Under the pieces are notes generated by a model. It was not told the DNA's origin. It ran no database searches and was given only the letters and a program-made list of their open reading frames with translations. Of a stretch of DNA of 37,845 nucleotides, positions 16,239 to 29,265 are shown piece by piece. The position numbers and the translations under genes were made by a program. This stretch comes from Acidobacteriota bacterium. Its GTDB lineage: Bacteria > Acidobacteriota > Terriglobia > Terriglobales > Acidobacteriaceae. The DNA is taken from NCBI GenBank assembly GCA_021851335.1, contig JAJZEA010000030.1:1-37845 (forward strand). The letters run 5' to 3'. Each line of letters starts with the position of its first letter. Position 1 is the first letter of the stretch.

Positions 16239-16252
16239 CCAGAAAAATAATA

Positions 16253-16270
16253 TACCCCCCTGGGGGGGTA
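16253..16270. repeat. C6/G7 inverted repeat
   Basis: TACCCCCC and GGGGGGTA are perfect 8-base arms around a 2-base centre (TG), 15 bases after the stop of the 15705 gene. A second small inverted repeat, GGCAGA/TCTGCC, lies about 15 bases further on. Homopolymer palindromes of this kind are uncommon; a crude transcription stop is the simplest role. Confidence 0.6.
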
Positions 16271-16346
16271 ATTTGCCACGCGGCAGACCTTTTCTGCCAT
16301 CCATCCACAATCTCATCAAATCAAACAGGTTCCGCTGGCGACTCGC

Positions 16347-16439
16347 TTTTGCGCGCTCCGCTCGGTTAACCTTTCTGCAAACAGCAAGTCCTGTTTTGCG
16401 CACTACGCGCGGTTTGCCTGTGCGCACTACGCGCGGTGT
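16347..16439. repeat. Three copies of a roughly 20-base repeat
   Basis: TGCGCACTACGCGCGGT occurs exactly at 16397-16413 and 16421-16437. A diverged copy (TGCGCGCTCCGCTCGGT) lies at 16350-16366; this and the middle copy also share three more T residues upstream. The last copy runs into the 3' end of doxX and contributes its final codons and stop. The units are partly self-complementary (GCGC...GCGC). They are too few and irregular to be a CRISPR array. Confidence 0.7.
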
Positions 16440-16852
16440 ATTGCGTCCAGGCTGAACCTTCCCGGACCGCTCAGAAACAGCGTCAGCGTCACGCCCAGGT
16501 ACAGCACAATCAGCTCGCCGTGGTCCGCCGCATGGCCCAGAAACTCGAAGTGATGCACCAGCGCCCACGCCACAAAGACGTTGACAAAGACAATCGCCGC
16601 CGCCCAGCGCGTGGCGATGCCAAGGATCATCAGCAGCGTGCAGATCGAGTCCGAGATCATCGCGAACGCCAGGCTCGGCACCGGCCCGATGTGCAGCGGA
16701 TCGGGAAAGTGCGCGGCCATCTGCGAGAACGTGAAGATCTTCTCGATCCCATGCTTCAGAAACAGCGGCGTGATCGTCGTCAGCCGCAGGATGAGCAAGC
16801 CGAGATCGGAGTCCGGCGGAATGGCTTTGAGATGGAGGATGTCTTTGAGCAC
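16427..16852 (-). CDS. DoxX family membrane protein
   Basis: A 141-residue integral membrane protein with four hydrophobic segments, the normal DoxX size. The first reads GLLILRLTTITPLFLKHGIEKI, the DoxX opening with its conserved R and HG; the others are around LAFAMISDSICTLLMILGIA, AAIVFVNVFVAWALV and ELIVLYLGVTLTLFL. Family members include a thiosulfate:quinone oxidoreductase subunit and proteins of unknown role in redox or membrane-integrity complexes, so no specific reaction is claimed. The start is GTG at 16852, six bases behind GAGG. It follows the nifJ-like gene by 128 bases, but a terminator lies between, so it is probably transcribed separately. Its last codons fall in a short repeat shared with the adjacent intergenic DNA. 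Confidence 0.88.
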   Translation of the reverse strand: MLKDILHLKAIPPDSDLGLLILRLTTITPLFLKHGIEKIFTFSQMAAHFPDPLHIGPVPSLAFAMISDSICTLLMILGIATRWAAAIVFVNVFVAWALVHHFEFLGHAADHGELIVLYLGVTLTLFLSGPGRFSLDAIHRA

Positions 16853-16921
16853 GCGTCACCTCGCAGAATGGTTTCGCTGCAAGAGTAACCCAGACGCTGC
16901 TTTGAAATCAGAAAATCCGCA

Positions 16922-16961
16922 GAAGAAAAATGGCCGCCAGCGCAGTTGCGCAGACGGCCAT
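16922..16961 (-). terminator. Intrinsic terminator of the nifJ-like gene
   Basis: On the minus strand ATGGCCG and CGGCCAT form a 7-bp stem, continued after a 3/3 internal loop by GCGC/GCGC around AACT, and followed by TTTTTCTTC. It begins 20 bases beyond the stop of the nifJ-like gene and precedes doxX. Confidence 0.8.
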
Positions 16962-16980
16962 CCATCGTTACGGTTTGGAC

Positions 16981-21684
<4,704 letters not shown>

Positions 21685-22158
21685 GGTTCCCTCACGTGAG
21701 CTGATTGGAGATGGCTGGCTGGTTCGCCGAATATCCCGATGCAACCAGCATCCGGGACGGGGAAGAATCGAAGAGCCAGAACAGCAGCAGTTGGTTCCGG
21801 GGCGGATCAACCGCCGGGTACGATAGCCGGTCCATAGGCCGAACTCTCGCAATTGCCCTGATTGTACTGCCCACGGAAATCAGAGGGCAATCCGGCGTGT
21901 TACCTGTTGGGATGGGCAAAATCGCGGCTTTGCTCTGCCGCCGCGGGGCGGATGGAGTGCGATGGCGGGGGTCGGAAGTCGAAGGAGAATTCTGTGGCGC
22001 GCAGGAGCGGCCAAAGGTGGGTCAGCGGGCCGGCCGGGCAACGATATAGATGGGTCAAGTATGCTGATTTACGAATACAGATTACGAAGACTGGTTTGTC
22101 AATTCAGGTCCGGGAACCCGTCGGCAGGCGGCAAGGCAGACAAGGCTCAGGAGTACGG
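21685..22158. other. Divergent control region, nifJ-like gene / winged-helix gene
   Basis: 474 bases without a supportable gene. Open frames here have no family resemblance. A candidate promoter for the nifJ-like gene is at 21861-21890 and the winged-helix gene has AGGAG at its 3' end. No operator or riboswitch was recognised. Confidence 0.55.
21861..21890 (-). promoter_or_regulatory. Candidate promoter for the nifJ-like gene
   Basis: On the minus strand TTGCCC (21890-21885) and TACAAT (21866-21861) are 18 bases apart; the -10 matches the consensus at 5 of 6 positions. It would leave a leader of about 170 bases before the ATG at 21684. Confidence 0.35.
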
Positions 22159-24615
22159 ATGGCGGCACGACGGCAGGGACGATATCGCGTGGCGGGGATG
22201 GATATTGATCCGCGGCATCGCAGTTGCGTTCTGGATGGCACAGAGGTTCCGCTGCGGGCACAGGAGTTTGACCTGCTGGAGTATCTGGTGCGCAATCCGC
22301 ACAGAGCGATTCCGGCGGCTGAGCTGAAGGCGGGAATCCTGCCCGAAGATGCGAGCGGAAGCATTCCGCTCGAAGAGTATCTGGAGCGGCTGGGCAAACT
22401 GCTGGAGGCGGCCTCAGGCGGCGAAAAGCTCCTGATTGCCGGGGAAGATGGCACGCAGACGCTGGAAGCGGAAGTGATCTTTCAGCCGGAGATATGGGCC
22501 GACACGGCGGAAGCGGCAGTGGAAGAGGTTGCACCGGGCTATGCGCCTTACCTGTCGATCGACGAAGACGCGGAAGTGGTGGAGGGCCGACGCCAACTGA
22601 CCGCGCAGGAGCGTGCGGGACTGCGACGGATGGCAGGGGTCGTGGTTGCCGTGCTCGTGGTCGGCGCGGGTGTGTGGGCTGTCTGGTCGTGGATCCATCG
22701 TCCACAGCCGACAGGGGTGAGGGTGGTGCTGAGCCAGGTGCTGGACCAGACGGGCACAAGTCAGAGCGGCCCGGTGGGGGCTGCTCTGAATGCGGCGGTG
22801 CGGCTGGAACTGGAGCAATCTCCCTTTGTCTCTGTGGCAACAGCCAGACAGGTGAGCGCAGCGTTGAGCGGCGGCAAGGCGAGCGTACAAATGGGTGATC
22901 TGACCGACAGACTGGCGCGGCGCGCCTGCCGTGCGCGCGGAGACGATCTCTATGTGAGCGGGACTCTGCGACGCGTGGGCCACAACCGGGTGTTGACGCT
23001 GGAAGCGCGTGCTTGTGGGACAGACCAGCAGCGGGCGCGTAGCGCCGGGATTGCCTCGGATGAGGCAGGAGTCGTGAACGTGCTGCCGCAGGTGGTGGGC
23101 GATCTGCGTCGGCAACTGGGAGAAAGTCGCGCGTCGGTGAAGCGAAGCAGCCAGGCGCTGAGCCGTCCTGGAGAGCCGGTTGTGGAGGCGCTGAAAGACT
23201 ATGCGGAGGCACGGCAGCAGGCCGCCGCCGGGCAGACGAACGCTGCGATTGTGACGATGCAGAAGGCGCTGGAAGTGGACGAGCACTTTGCGCTGGCGCA
23301 GATGGCTTTGAGCGAACTCTATGCGGATGCGCGTCAGCCGGAGCTGGCCGCTGCGAGTCTGCGTCAGGCATTTGATGCGCGCAACAGCCTGCTGCCAAAC
23401 CTGGCCATGCAGGTGCAGACGGAGTATGCCGAGCGCGTGAGCGAAGACCTGAATACGGCGCTGCAAGAGGCCAAAGCCTGGGGCGCGATCTATCGTCTGG
23501 ATGCAAGGCCGCAAAAGGCGCAGGCACGGATTGAGCAGCAACTGGGAAGGCCGGTGGCTTCGCTGGAGCCAGCCTGGAAGGCGCTGGAGCTGGACGATGA
23601 GGATGCGGGTGTCTATGCGCTGCTGGCCGAAGGGCAACTGCAGGCCGGACGGCTGAATGAAGCGGAGGGAACAGTCCGGCTCGCAACCACGCACGGATTG
23701 CAGGATGAGCGACTGCATTGGATTGCGTTTGAGATTGGCGTGGAGCAGAACGACGAAAAGGCGATGCAAGCCGAACGCGCGTGGGCCGCAACAGCACCCG
23801 CGCACATGGCGCAGATGCGCCTGCTGGATGCGCGAAGAGAGTTTGCGCTGGGCGAAGTGCGCGATGCCGAGGCCGATGCGCAAGCTGCCGCCGAACTGTG
23901 GCGCAACCAGGGCATGGTGGGCGAAGCCGATCGGCATCAGGCGGCAAGCGCGTGGACAGAAGCCAAGCTGGGATTGACAGCAACGGCGGCGGCGACGATG
24001 AAGGATTTGCCGGAGATGGTGGACAGCGCTCCGATGGCGCTGGCATGGGCACAGGGCGGCGAATTGGAAAAGGCAACAACCGAGATGCAGCAGGGCCAGG
24101 CCGCGCATCCGGCGGGAACGCTGTGGCAGCAGGTGTGGGCGCCGGAGATCAGCGCCGCGATTGCGCTGGCCGAGGGCAAGCCCGAAGTGGCCGTGGAGGC
24201 GCTGCGGAAGGCCGTTGGATATGAGTCGTGCAGCCCGGATATCTGGCTGTTGCGCGCTCGCGCATACCTGGCGGAGAAACAGCCGGAGTTGGCGGAGGTC
24301 GAGTTCCGAAAGCTGCTGTCGCATCCCGATCTCGATCCGCTGAGCGTGGACACTTCGCTGGCGCAACTGGGGCTGGCGCGCGCGCTGGCCGCGCAGGGGC
24401 GCGAAGCGGAAGCGGCGACGGAGTTTTTGATGTTGCAGCGATCCACCTGGAAGAACGCCGACAAGGATCTGCCTTCGTTGCATCTGGCGCAGGATGAGCT
24501 GGCGAAGCTGAGTGCGGCGGCACGGGCAGCCGCGCAGGTTGCTACCGCGCCAAGCACGGCTGCAACGCAGGCAGATGCGCCGCTGCGGCTGCCCAAGCCC
24601 ATTTCACCGCGGTAG
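22159..24615 (+). CDS. Membrane-anchored winged-helix/TPR protein (CadC/ToxR-like architecture)
   Basis: An 818-residue protein. Residues about 8-110 resemble an OmpR/CadC-type winged helix (DPRHRSCVLDGTEVPLRAQEFDLLEYLVRNPHRAIPAAEL). One transmembrane segment is at about 158-178 (AGVVVAVLVVGAGVWAVW), followed by a long extracytoplasmic part. That part begins with a domain like those in acidobacterial sensor proteins (RVVLSQVLDQTG, LEQSPFVSV) and continues with TPR-like helices (AIVTMQKALEVDEHFALAQMALSELY, LARALAAQGREAEAATEF). AGGAG five bases before ATG 22159 fixes the start; the frame stays open upstream to 21862. The recognition-helix and wing region looks weak: LERLGKLLEAASGG lacks the usual basic residues and the GY-x-L end, so DNA binding is doubtful. 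It converges with ppk1, with 7 bases between stops. Confidence 0.82.
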   Translation: MAARRQGRYRVAGMDIDPRHRSCVLDGTEVPLRAQEFDLLEYLVRNPHRAIPAAELKAGILPEDASGSIPLEEYLERLGKLLEAASGGEKLLIAGEDGTQTLEAEVIFQPEIWADTAEAAVEEVAPGYAPYLSIDEDAEVVEGRRQLTAQERAGLRRMAGVVVAVLVVGAGVWAVWSWIHRPQPTGVRVVLSQVLDQTGTSQSGPVGAALNAAVRLELEQSPFVSVATARQVSAALSGGKASVQMGDLTDRLARRACRARGDDLYVSGTLRRVGHNRVLTLEARACGTDQQRARSAGIASDEAGVVNVLPQVVGDLRRQLGESRASVKRSSQALSRPGEPVVEALKDYAEARQQAAAGQTNAAIVTMQKALEVDEHFALAQMALSELYADARQPELAAASLRQAFDARNSLLPNLAMQVQTEYAERVSEDLNTALQEAKAWGAIYRLDARPQKAQARIEQQLGRPVASLEPAWKALELDDEDAGVYALLAEGQLQAGRLNEAEGTVRLATTHGLQDERLHWIAFEIGVEQNDEKAMQAERAWAATAPAHMAQMRLLDARREFALGEVRDAEADAQAAAELWRNQGMVGEADRHQAASAWTEAKLGLTATAAATMKDLPEMVDSAPMALAWAQGGELEKATTEMQQGQAAHPAGTLWQQVWAPEISAAIALAEGKPEVAVEALRKAVGYESCSPDIWLLRARAYLAEKQPELAEVEFRKLLSHPDLDPLSVDTSLAQLGLARALAAQGREAEAATEFLMLQRSTWKNADKDLPSLHLAQDELAKLSAAARAAAQVATAPSTAATQADAPLRLPKPISPR

Positions 24616-24622
24616 CCACTTT

Positions 24623-26818
24623 TCAACTGCGGCCGGGAATGACTTCAGGTGGTTGGCGACCCTCGACGCTGCGCATGAAGAACTGCTGACAGCAAAAGGT
24701 CTTTGCGGGGTCGGGCGATTGGCGGTGATAGCTGCCGTCGGGTTGCAGAATGCGCGCCTTGAGCGTGTCGGCCAGACAAGCGGCAAGGATTTCTTCCGTG
24801 ATGCGTTCGCGCAGCGCCGGGTCGCGAATGGGAAAGACGATTTCGCAGCGTTCGTGGAGATTGCGCGGCATCCAGTCCGCACTGCCGGCCCAGACCTCGG
24901 GATGATGATCGTTCTGAAAGAAGAAGATGCGGCTGTGCTCGAGGAATCGCCCAACGATGGAGCGGACGCGGATGCTCTCGCTGAGGCCGGGAACGCCGGG
25001 GCGAAGCGTGCAGATGCCGCGGATGATCAGGTCGATTTCGACACCGGCCTGCGAAGCCTGATACAGGGCGCGGATGATGGCCGGATCGAGGAGCGAATTC
25101 ATCTTGGCCACGATGCGCGCAGGGCGTCCGGCATGGGCATGTTCAGCCTCGCGCTGAATGAGATGCAGAAACGTGGCCGCCATCGTGTGGGGCGCGACGA
25201 GAAGCGGAGAGTAATCGTCGATTTCAGCGTGAGCGGTGAGGTAGTTGAAGACCTGATGGACGCGCTCGGTGAGCGTGGGGTCGGCGGTCAGCAGGCTCAG
25301 GTCGGTGTAAAAACGGGCGGTGACAGGGTTGTAATTGCCAGTGCCCAGGTGGCAGTAGCGACGAGTAACGCCGTCTTCGTCGCGACGGACCAGCATGGCC
25401 AGCTTGCAGTGCGTTTTGAGGCCGACGATGCCATAAAAAACCTGCACGCCGGCCTCTTCCATATTGCGCGCCCAGTGAATGTTGGAGGCTTCATCGAAGC
25501 GGGCCATCAACTCAACCACAACGGTCACTTCCTTGTGGGCGGCGGCCTCGGTCAAAGCCTGGAACATGGGTGAATCGGTGCTGGTCCGATAGAGCGTCTG
25601 TTTGATCGCGACGACGCGTGGATCCTGTGCCCCGCGGCGGATAAACTCGACGACAGGATCGTAGGCGTCATAGGGATGATGCAGCAGCGTATCGCGCTGT
25701 CGCAGCGTGGCGAAGAGATCGTGGGTGTTGTGCGCGATGGGAAGCAGGCGCGGCGTGAAGGCGGGAAATTTGAGGTCGGCGCGGTCGATGGTTTCGCTCA
25801 GATACATGGCGCGGGCAAGATTGACCGGGCCTTCGCAGGCGAAGATCTGATCCGACTCCAGTTCAAAGTTCACGCGCAGTTTATCGAGGATCTCCGGGTG
25901 TGCGTCGGAGGCGATTTCCAGGCGAACAGCGTCGCCTTTGCGCCGGTTGTGCAGCTCACTGCGGACGGACTCAAGCAGCGAGCGCGTCTCTTCTTCTTCA
26001 AAGTAGAGGTTGGAGTTGCGCGTCACTCGAAAGGCAGCGCAAGCGCGCACGTCATAGCCGCGATACATGGGTCCGAGATTGCGCGCGATCAGGTCCTGCA
26101 TGAGTAGAAAAGCGCAACCGGAATCACCGCCTGGCAGGCGAATGAAGCGCGGCAAGACGCGTGGAACCGTGAGCACGCCGAGCACGGAGGGTCCACTGCG
26201 ACGGCGCTTGGGACGGAGCAGCACGGCCAGACACAAGGCGCGGTTGAGTACGCGCGGAAAGGGATGGGCCGGGTCGATGGTGATCGGCGTGAGCAGCGGA
26301 TCGACCTCTGCCTGGAAGTATGCCTGAACAAATTTGCGCTGGGTCGCGGTGAGCCGTTTCCAGACGAGCAGGCGGATATTTTCCTTTTCGAGCGCAGGGA
26401 GCAGGACATGATTCCAGCAGGCATACTGGTCGGTGACGAAGCGGTGGATTTCGTCGTTGAGAATGTGGAGCGACTGGGCTGGCAGCAGTCCGTCATAGTC
26501 CGGCTCGGAGGGTCCGTCTTCGTTGCGTTGCAGCAAACCTGCCAGGCGAATCTCGATGTATTCGTCGAGATTGCTGGCCGTAATCGCGAGAAACTTGACG
26601 CGCTCCAGCAGCGGATTCGATGGGTCGTTGGCTTCCTCCAGCACGCGCCGGTTGAACTGCATCCAGGAGCGGTCCCGTGCCAGAAAAAGCTCTTCGGAAG
26701 CAACGGATTTGCCGGGCCGGGATGAGCGCGTCGCGGGTTTGGGCGCGGTCGCGCGCTGAGATCTGCGCCGCGAGCCGGTGGTTGGGTCCGGGGCTGGCTT
26801 CCGGGATGGTTCGTCCAT
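24623..26818 (-). CDS. ppk1: Polyphosphate kinase 1
   Basis: Makes inorganic polyphosphate from ATP, reversibly, at the inner membrane. The 731-residue product shows the four-domain Ppk1 pattern: N-terminal FLARDRSWMQFNRRVLEEA and FLAITASNLDEYIEIR, the head domain, then the two catalytic phospholipase-D-like domains. The autophosphorylated histidine is in RYCHLGTGNYNP, and the second essential histidine in IVGRFLEHSR, after IIRGICTLRPG. The ATG at 26818 has AAGGA about 10 bases upstream and is followed by a 50-residue basic, proline-rich extension before the conserved core. The frame is open to 27391, but that region overlaps the divergent sigma-like gene. No ppx or phosphate-transport gene is adjacent. 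Confidence 0.96.
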   Translation of the reverse strand: MDEPSRKPAPDPTTGSRRRSQRATAPKPATRSSRPGKSVASEELFLARDRSWMQFNRRVLEEANDPSNPLLERVKFLAITASNLDEYIEIRLAGLLQRNEDGPSEPDYDGLLPAQSLHILNDEIHRFVTDQYACWNHVLLPALEKENIRLLVWKRLTATQRKFVQAYFQAEVDPLLTPITIDPAHPFPRVLNRALCLAVLLRPKRRRSGPSVLGVLTVPRVLPRFIRLPGGDSGCAFLLMQDLIARNLGPMYRGYDVRACAAFRVTRNSNLYFEEEETRSLLESVRSELHNRRKGDAVRLEIASDAHPEILDKLRVNFELESDQIFACEGPVNLARAMYLSETIDRADLKFPAFTPRLLPIAHNTHDLFATLRQRDTLLHHPYDAYDPVVEFIRRGAQDPRVVAIKQTLYRTSTDSPMFQALTEAAAHKEVTVVVELMARFDEASNIHWARNMEEAGVQVFYGIVGLKTHCKLAMLVRRDEDGVTRRYCHLGTGNYNPVTARFYTDLSLLTADPTLTERVHQVFNYLTAHAEIDDYSPLLVAPHTMAATFLHLIQREAEHAHAGRPARIVAKMNSLLDPAIIRALYQASQAGVEIDLIIRGICTLRPGVPGLSESIRVRSIVGRFLEHSRIFFFQNDHHPEVWAGSADWMPRNLHERCEIVFPIRDPALRERITEEILAACLADTLKARILQPDGSYHRQSPDPAKTFCCQQFFMRSVEGRQPPEVIPGRS

Positions 26819-27070
26819 GCAGGCCGATTCCTTTATCTGCACTCGGCGCAAGCTGAATCCGAAGCCACAAGCCGGGATGCGCTGGCCGAGTGTATATTTC
26901 CTCAGAACCTTATCGTAGTGCAGGAGTTGCCTGGGTGAATGGCGGGAGAAAATTTGGCCTGGGTGAAGCCGGGATGTCACCGCTGGGACGGGATTGATGT
27001 CCCCGGTCGAAGTGGATCGCCATTTGACGCTTCTCCCCGGCGAGATGGACGATACAAGGAGGAGCCAATC

Positions 27071-27646
27071 ATGCCAAAGATGGATGAATCGCAAAGCGGC
27101 AGCGAGTTGCTGCATCAGGTGGCCGATGAGCTGTATCACCTGGGAGTGATGTTGCTGGGTGAAAGCGAGGCAACGGTGGTTCTGGTGGAGCACACGATTG
27201 CCACGGTGGACCTGGCGGGCGGTGAGGACATTGCCCAGGCTCGCCACGGCGCGCGCGTGGCGCTGGCGGCAACGGCCATCGAGGGGCTGAGCCAGCGAGA
27301 CGCGCAGGCGCTGGCGGCTCCAAGCGGCGAATATGGGCCGCCCAACTGCATTGGCGATGATGATCTGGACGCGGCTGGAGTATCGGCCCACGAGCTGGAA
27401 GAGATGGTCAGCGGACCGGGTCGAGTGCGTATGCGGGCGTGGCTGGAGGGGTTGCCGGTGGCCGAGCGAACGATCTTTGTTCTGCGCACCGTCGGCAGAC
27501 TGACAACGCCAGAGGTGGCTGGATTGCTGGCTTTACACGGCGGCAAGGCTGCACAGGGCTGGATGACAGATGCTGTGCGGGGTGTTTTTCGTCAAGCATT
27601 GTGTGCGCTGGCTTCGCAGATGCTGCAGGACTCGAATAGCCGCTAA
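27071..27646 (+). CDS. Sigma-70-like protein, apparently degenerate
   Basis: A 191-residue protein with AAGGAG six bases before its ATG, divergent from ppk1. The C-terminal part, MRAWLEGLPVAERTIFVLRTVGRLTTPEVAGLLALHGGKAAQGWMTDAV, follows ECF sigma region 4 (LPxxxRxxFVLRxxxxxxxxEVAxLL), but the recognition helix is not a normal one. The N-terminal part, LLHQVADELYHLGVMLLGESEATVVLVEHTI, recalls region 2 only in its YxLGVMLLGxxExAxxLVxxTF pattern and lacks the basic -10-binding segment. From memory, similar proteins sit near ppk in other acidobacteria. It may be a sigma factor, an anti-sigma-like partner, or a protein that kept the fold but lost promoter binding. No anti-sigma gene is adjacent. 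Confidence 0.65.
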   Translation: MPKMDESQSGSELLHQVADELYHLGVMLLGESEATVVLVEHTIATVDLAGGEDIAQARHGARVALAATAIEGLSQRDAQALAAPSGEYGPPNCIGDDDLDAAGVSAHELEEMVSGPGRVRMRAWLEGLPVAERTIFVLRTVGRLTTPEVAGLLALHGGKAAQGWMTDAVRGVFRQALCALASQMLQDSNSR

Positions 27647-27786
27647 GTGCGCCCATGCCGCGGGCGGATTCGGAAAATTCGGCAGAGATTGCAAAAGCGG
27701 GAATCGGCATCGTCTCACTTGATCGCGGCAATCCCAGCGATGTTTCCGAAACTTCCCGCAGGTTTGCGCATCCATACATTGCAGGA

Positions 27787-27803
27787 ATCGTAAAACGTAC
27801 GAT
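27787..27803. promoter_or_regulatory. Perfect dyad upstream of tolC-emrA, operator candidate
   Basis: ATCGTA-AAACG-TACGAT is a perfect 6-5-6 inverted repeat 41 bases before the tolC-like ATG and just downstream of a -10-like TACATT at about 27775-27780. The arrangement fits a repressor site of TetR or MarR type, common for efflux operons, but no such regulator gene lies in the window. Confidence 0.5.
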
Positions 27804-27844
27804 GAACTGGATCGAGTGACGAGCAGGGGACGGATATATTCCTG

Positions 27845-29263
27845 ATGTGGCAAAGTAAACGATGGAGAGCAGTAGCGCTTGTGTCTCTGCTGGCGGCGAG
27901 TGGCGCGGCTGCGATGGCGCAGTCCGGGCAGCCAAGCCAGCCGCTGATCGGTCCGCCAACAACCCAGGATTTTCAAGGCGCGGTGCCGACGGGAACGGCG
28001 CAGCCGGGAGCGCTGGCGCTGACGCTGGAAGACGCAATTACGCGGGGACTGCGGCAAAATCTTGGGCTGTTGCTAAGCCAGGCGCAGACGGCGACGGTGC
28101 GCGGGCAGCAGTTGCAGCAGTTGCAGGATCTTTTGCCGAAGGTGGACGGCAACCTGAGCGAAAATCTGATGCAGACCGATCTGGCCGCCGAGGGGTTGCG
28201 CGTTCCGGGCTTTCCCACAATTATCGGGCCGTTTGGCTATACCGATGTGCGCGCCAACCTGAACTGGACCGCGCTGAACCTTTCCTCGCTGCACAACTAC
28301 CTTGCCGCGAAGCATGATTTTCGCGCCGCGCAACTGACCGCCGACGATGCACGGCAGATGGTGATTCTGACCGTGGGCAACGCGTATCTGGTGGTGGAGG
28401 CGGATCGTGCAGAGGTGGATGCGGTCAAGGCTCAGGTGGCCACAGCGAAAACCTCGCTCGATCAGGCCACGGCCAGCCACGATGCCGGTACGGCACCCAA
28501 GCTGGATGTGTTGCGCGCGCAGGTGGATTACCAAAGCCAGCAGCAGCAGTTGATTGTGGCGCAGAATCAGTTGGCCAAGGACAAGCTGGCGCTGGCGCGG
28601 GTGATTGGTTTGCCGATGTCGCAGCAGTTCACCGTTGCCGACACCATTCCTTACGCGGCCTTTGACCAGCCCGATGTGCAAGGCGAGATTCGCAAGGCTC
28701 TGGCTGCCCGCAAGGATCGTCAAGCTTCTGCGGAGACGACGGCGGCGATGACCGAGCAGCGCAAGGCGGCAAGCGCGGACCGTTTGCCGACGGTGAAGGT
28801 GAGCGCCGATTACGGGGATATTGGCGTGAATCTGAACCACTCGCACGGCACCGGCGACGCCAGTGGAACGCTGACGATTCCGATCTTCAAGGAAGCGCAG
28901 TTTCGCGGCGAAGCGGCACTTGCTCAATCGCAGCTGGACCAGCAGAAGGCGAAGCAAAGTGATCTGGATGCGCAGATCGAAGCGGATATCCGGGACGCTT
29001 TGCTCGATATCGCTTCGACAGAAAAGCAGGTTGCTGTGGCGAAGTCGAATGAGGAGCTTGCGAAGGAAGAGTTGTCGGATGCGCAGCAGCGTTATGCAGC
29101 CGGTGTGAACGACAATCTGGCGGTTACACAGGCGCAGCAGTCCGTGGCGCAGGCCAACGGCAGTTATATCAACAGCCTCTACCAGCACAACGTGGCGAAA
29201 CTCAATCTCGCCCGTTCCATGGGGATGGCCCAGAACTACAAAGAATATCTTGGAGGGAAGTGA
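27845..29263 (+). CDS. TolC-family outer membrane efflux protein
   Basis: A 472-residue outer-membrane channel component of a tripartite export system. It starts with a clear signal peptide (KRWRAVALVSLLAASGAAAMA, probably cut after A25). The rest shows the two-fold TolC/OEP pattern: LTLEDAITRGLRQNLGLLLSQAQ, the long coiled-coil helices (KAQVATAKTSLDQATASHDAGTAPKLDVLRAQ), and in the second half DLDAQIEADIRDALLDIASTEKQVAVAK with SDAQQRYAAGVNDNLAVTQAQ. The start has only a distant AGGGGA, but the signal peptide fits it. The stop overlaps or abuts the GTG starts of the next gene, so the two are cotranscribed. Confidence 0.93.
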   Translation: MWQSKRWRAVALVSLLAASGAAAMAQSGQPSQPLIGPPTTQDFQGAVPTGTAQPGALALTLEDAITRGLRQNLGLLLSQAQTATVRGQQLQQLQDLLPKVDGNLSENLMQTDLAAEGLRVPGFPTIIGPFGYTDVRANLNWTALNLSSLHNYLAAKHDFRAAQLTADDARQMVILTVGNAYLVVEADRAEVDAVKAQVATAKTSLDQATASHDAGTAPKLDVLRAQVDYQSQQQQLIVAQNQLAKDKLALARVIGLPMSQQFTVADTIPYAAFDQPDVQGEIRKALAARKDRQASAETTAAMTEQRKAASADRLPTVKVSADYGDIGVNLNHSHGTGDASGTLTIPIFKEAQFRGEAALAQSQLDQQKAKQSDLDAQIEADIRDALLDIASTEKQVAVAKSNEELAKEELSDAQQRYAAGVNDNLAVTQAQQSVAQANGSYINSLYQHNVAKLNLARSMGMAQNYKEYLGGK

Positions 29264-29265
29264 AC

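Noticed and set aside
16347..16439. Repeat cluster considered as a CRISPR remnant
   Set aside because: Only three copies, one diverged, with spacings of about 47 and 24 bases, no uniform spacers, and no cas gene in the window.
21705..22049. 114-codon plus-strand open frame between the nifJ-like and winged-helix genes
   Set aside because: It spans the candidate nifJ promoter, has no recognisable domain and no good ribosome binding site.
22082..24483. Two long minus-strand open frames (665 and 689 codons) opposite the winged-helix/TPR gene
   Set aside because: Composition is proline/arginine/alanine-rich or histidine/leucine-rich with no motif, while the plus frame has a Shine-Dalgarno, a membrane segment and TPR-like helices.
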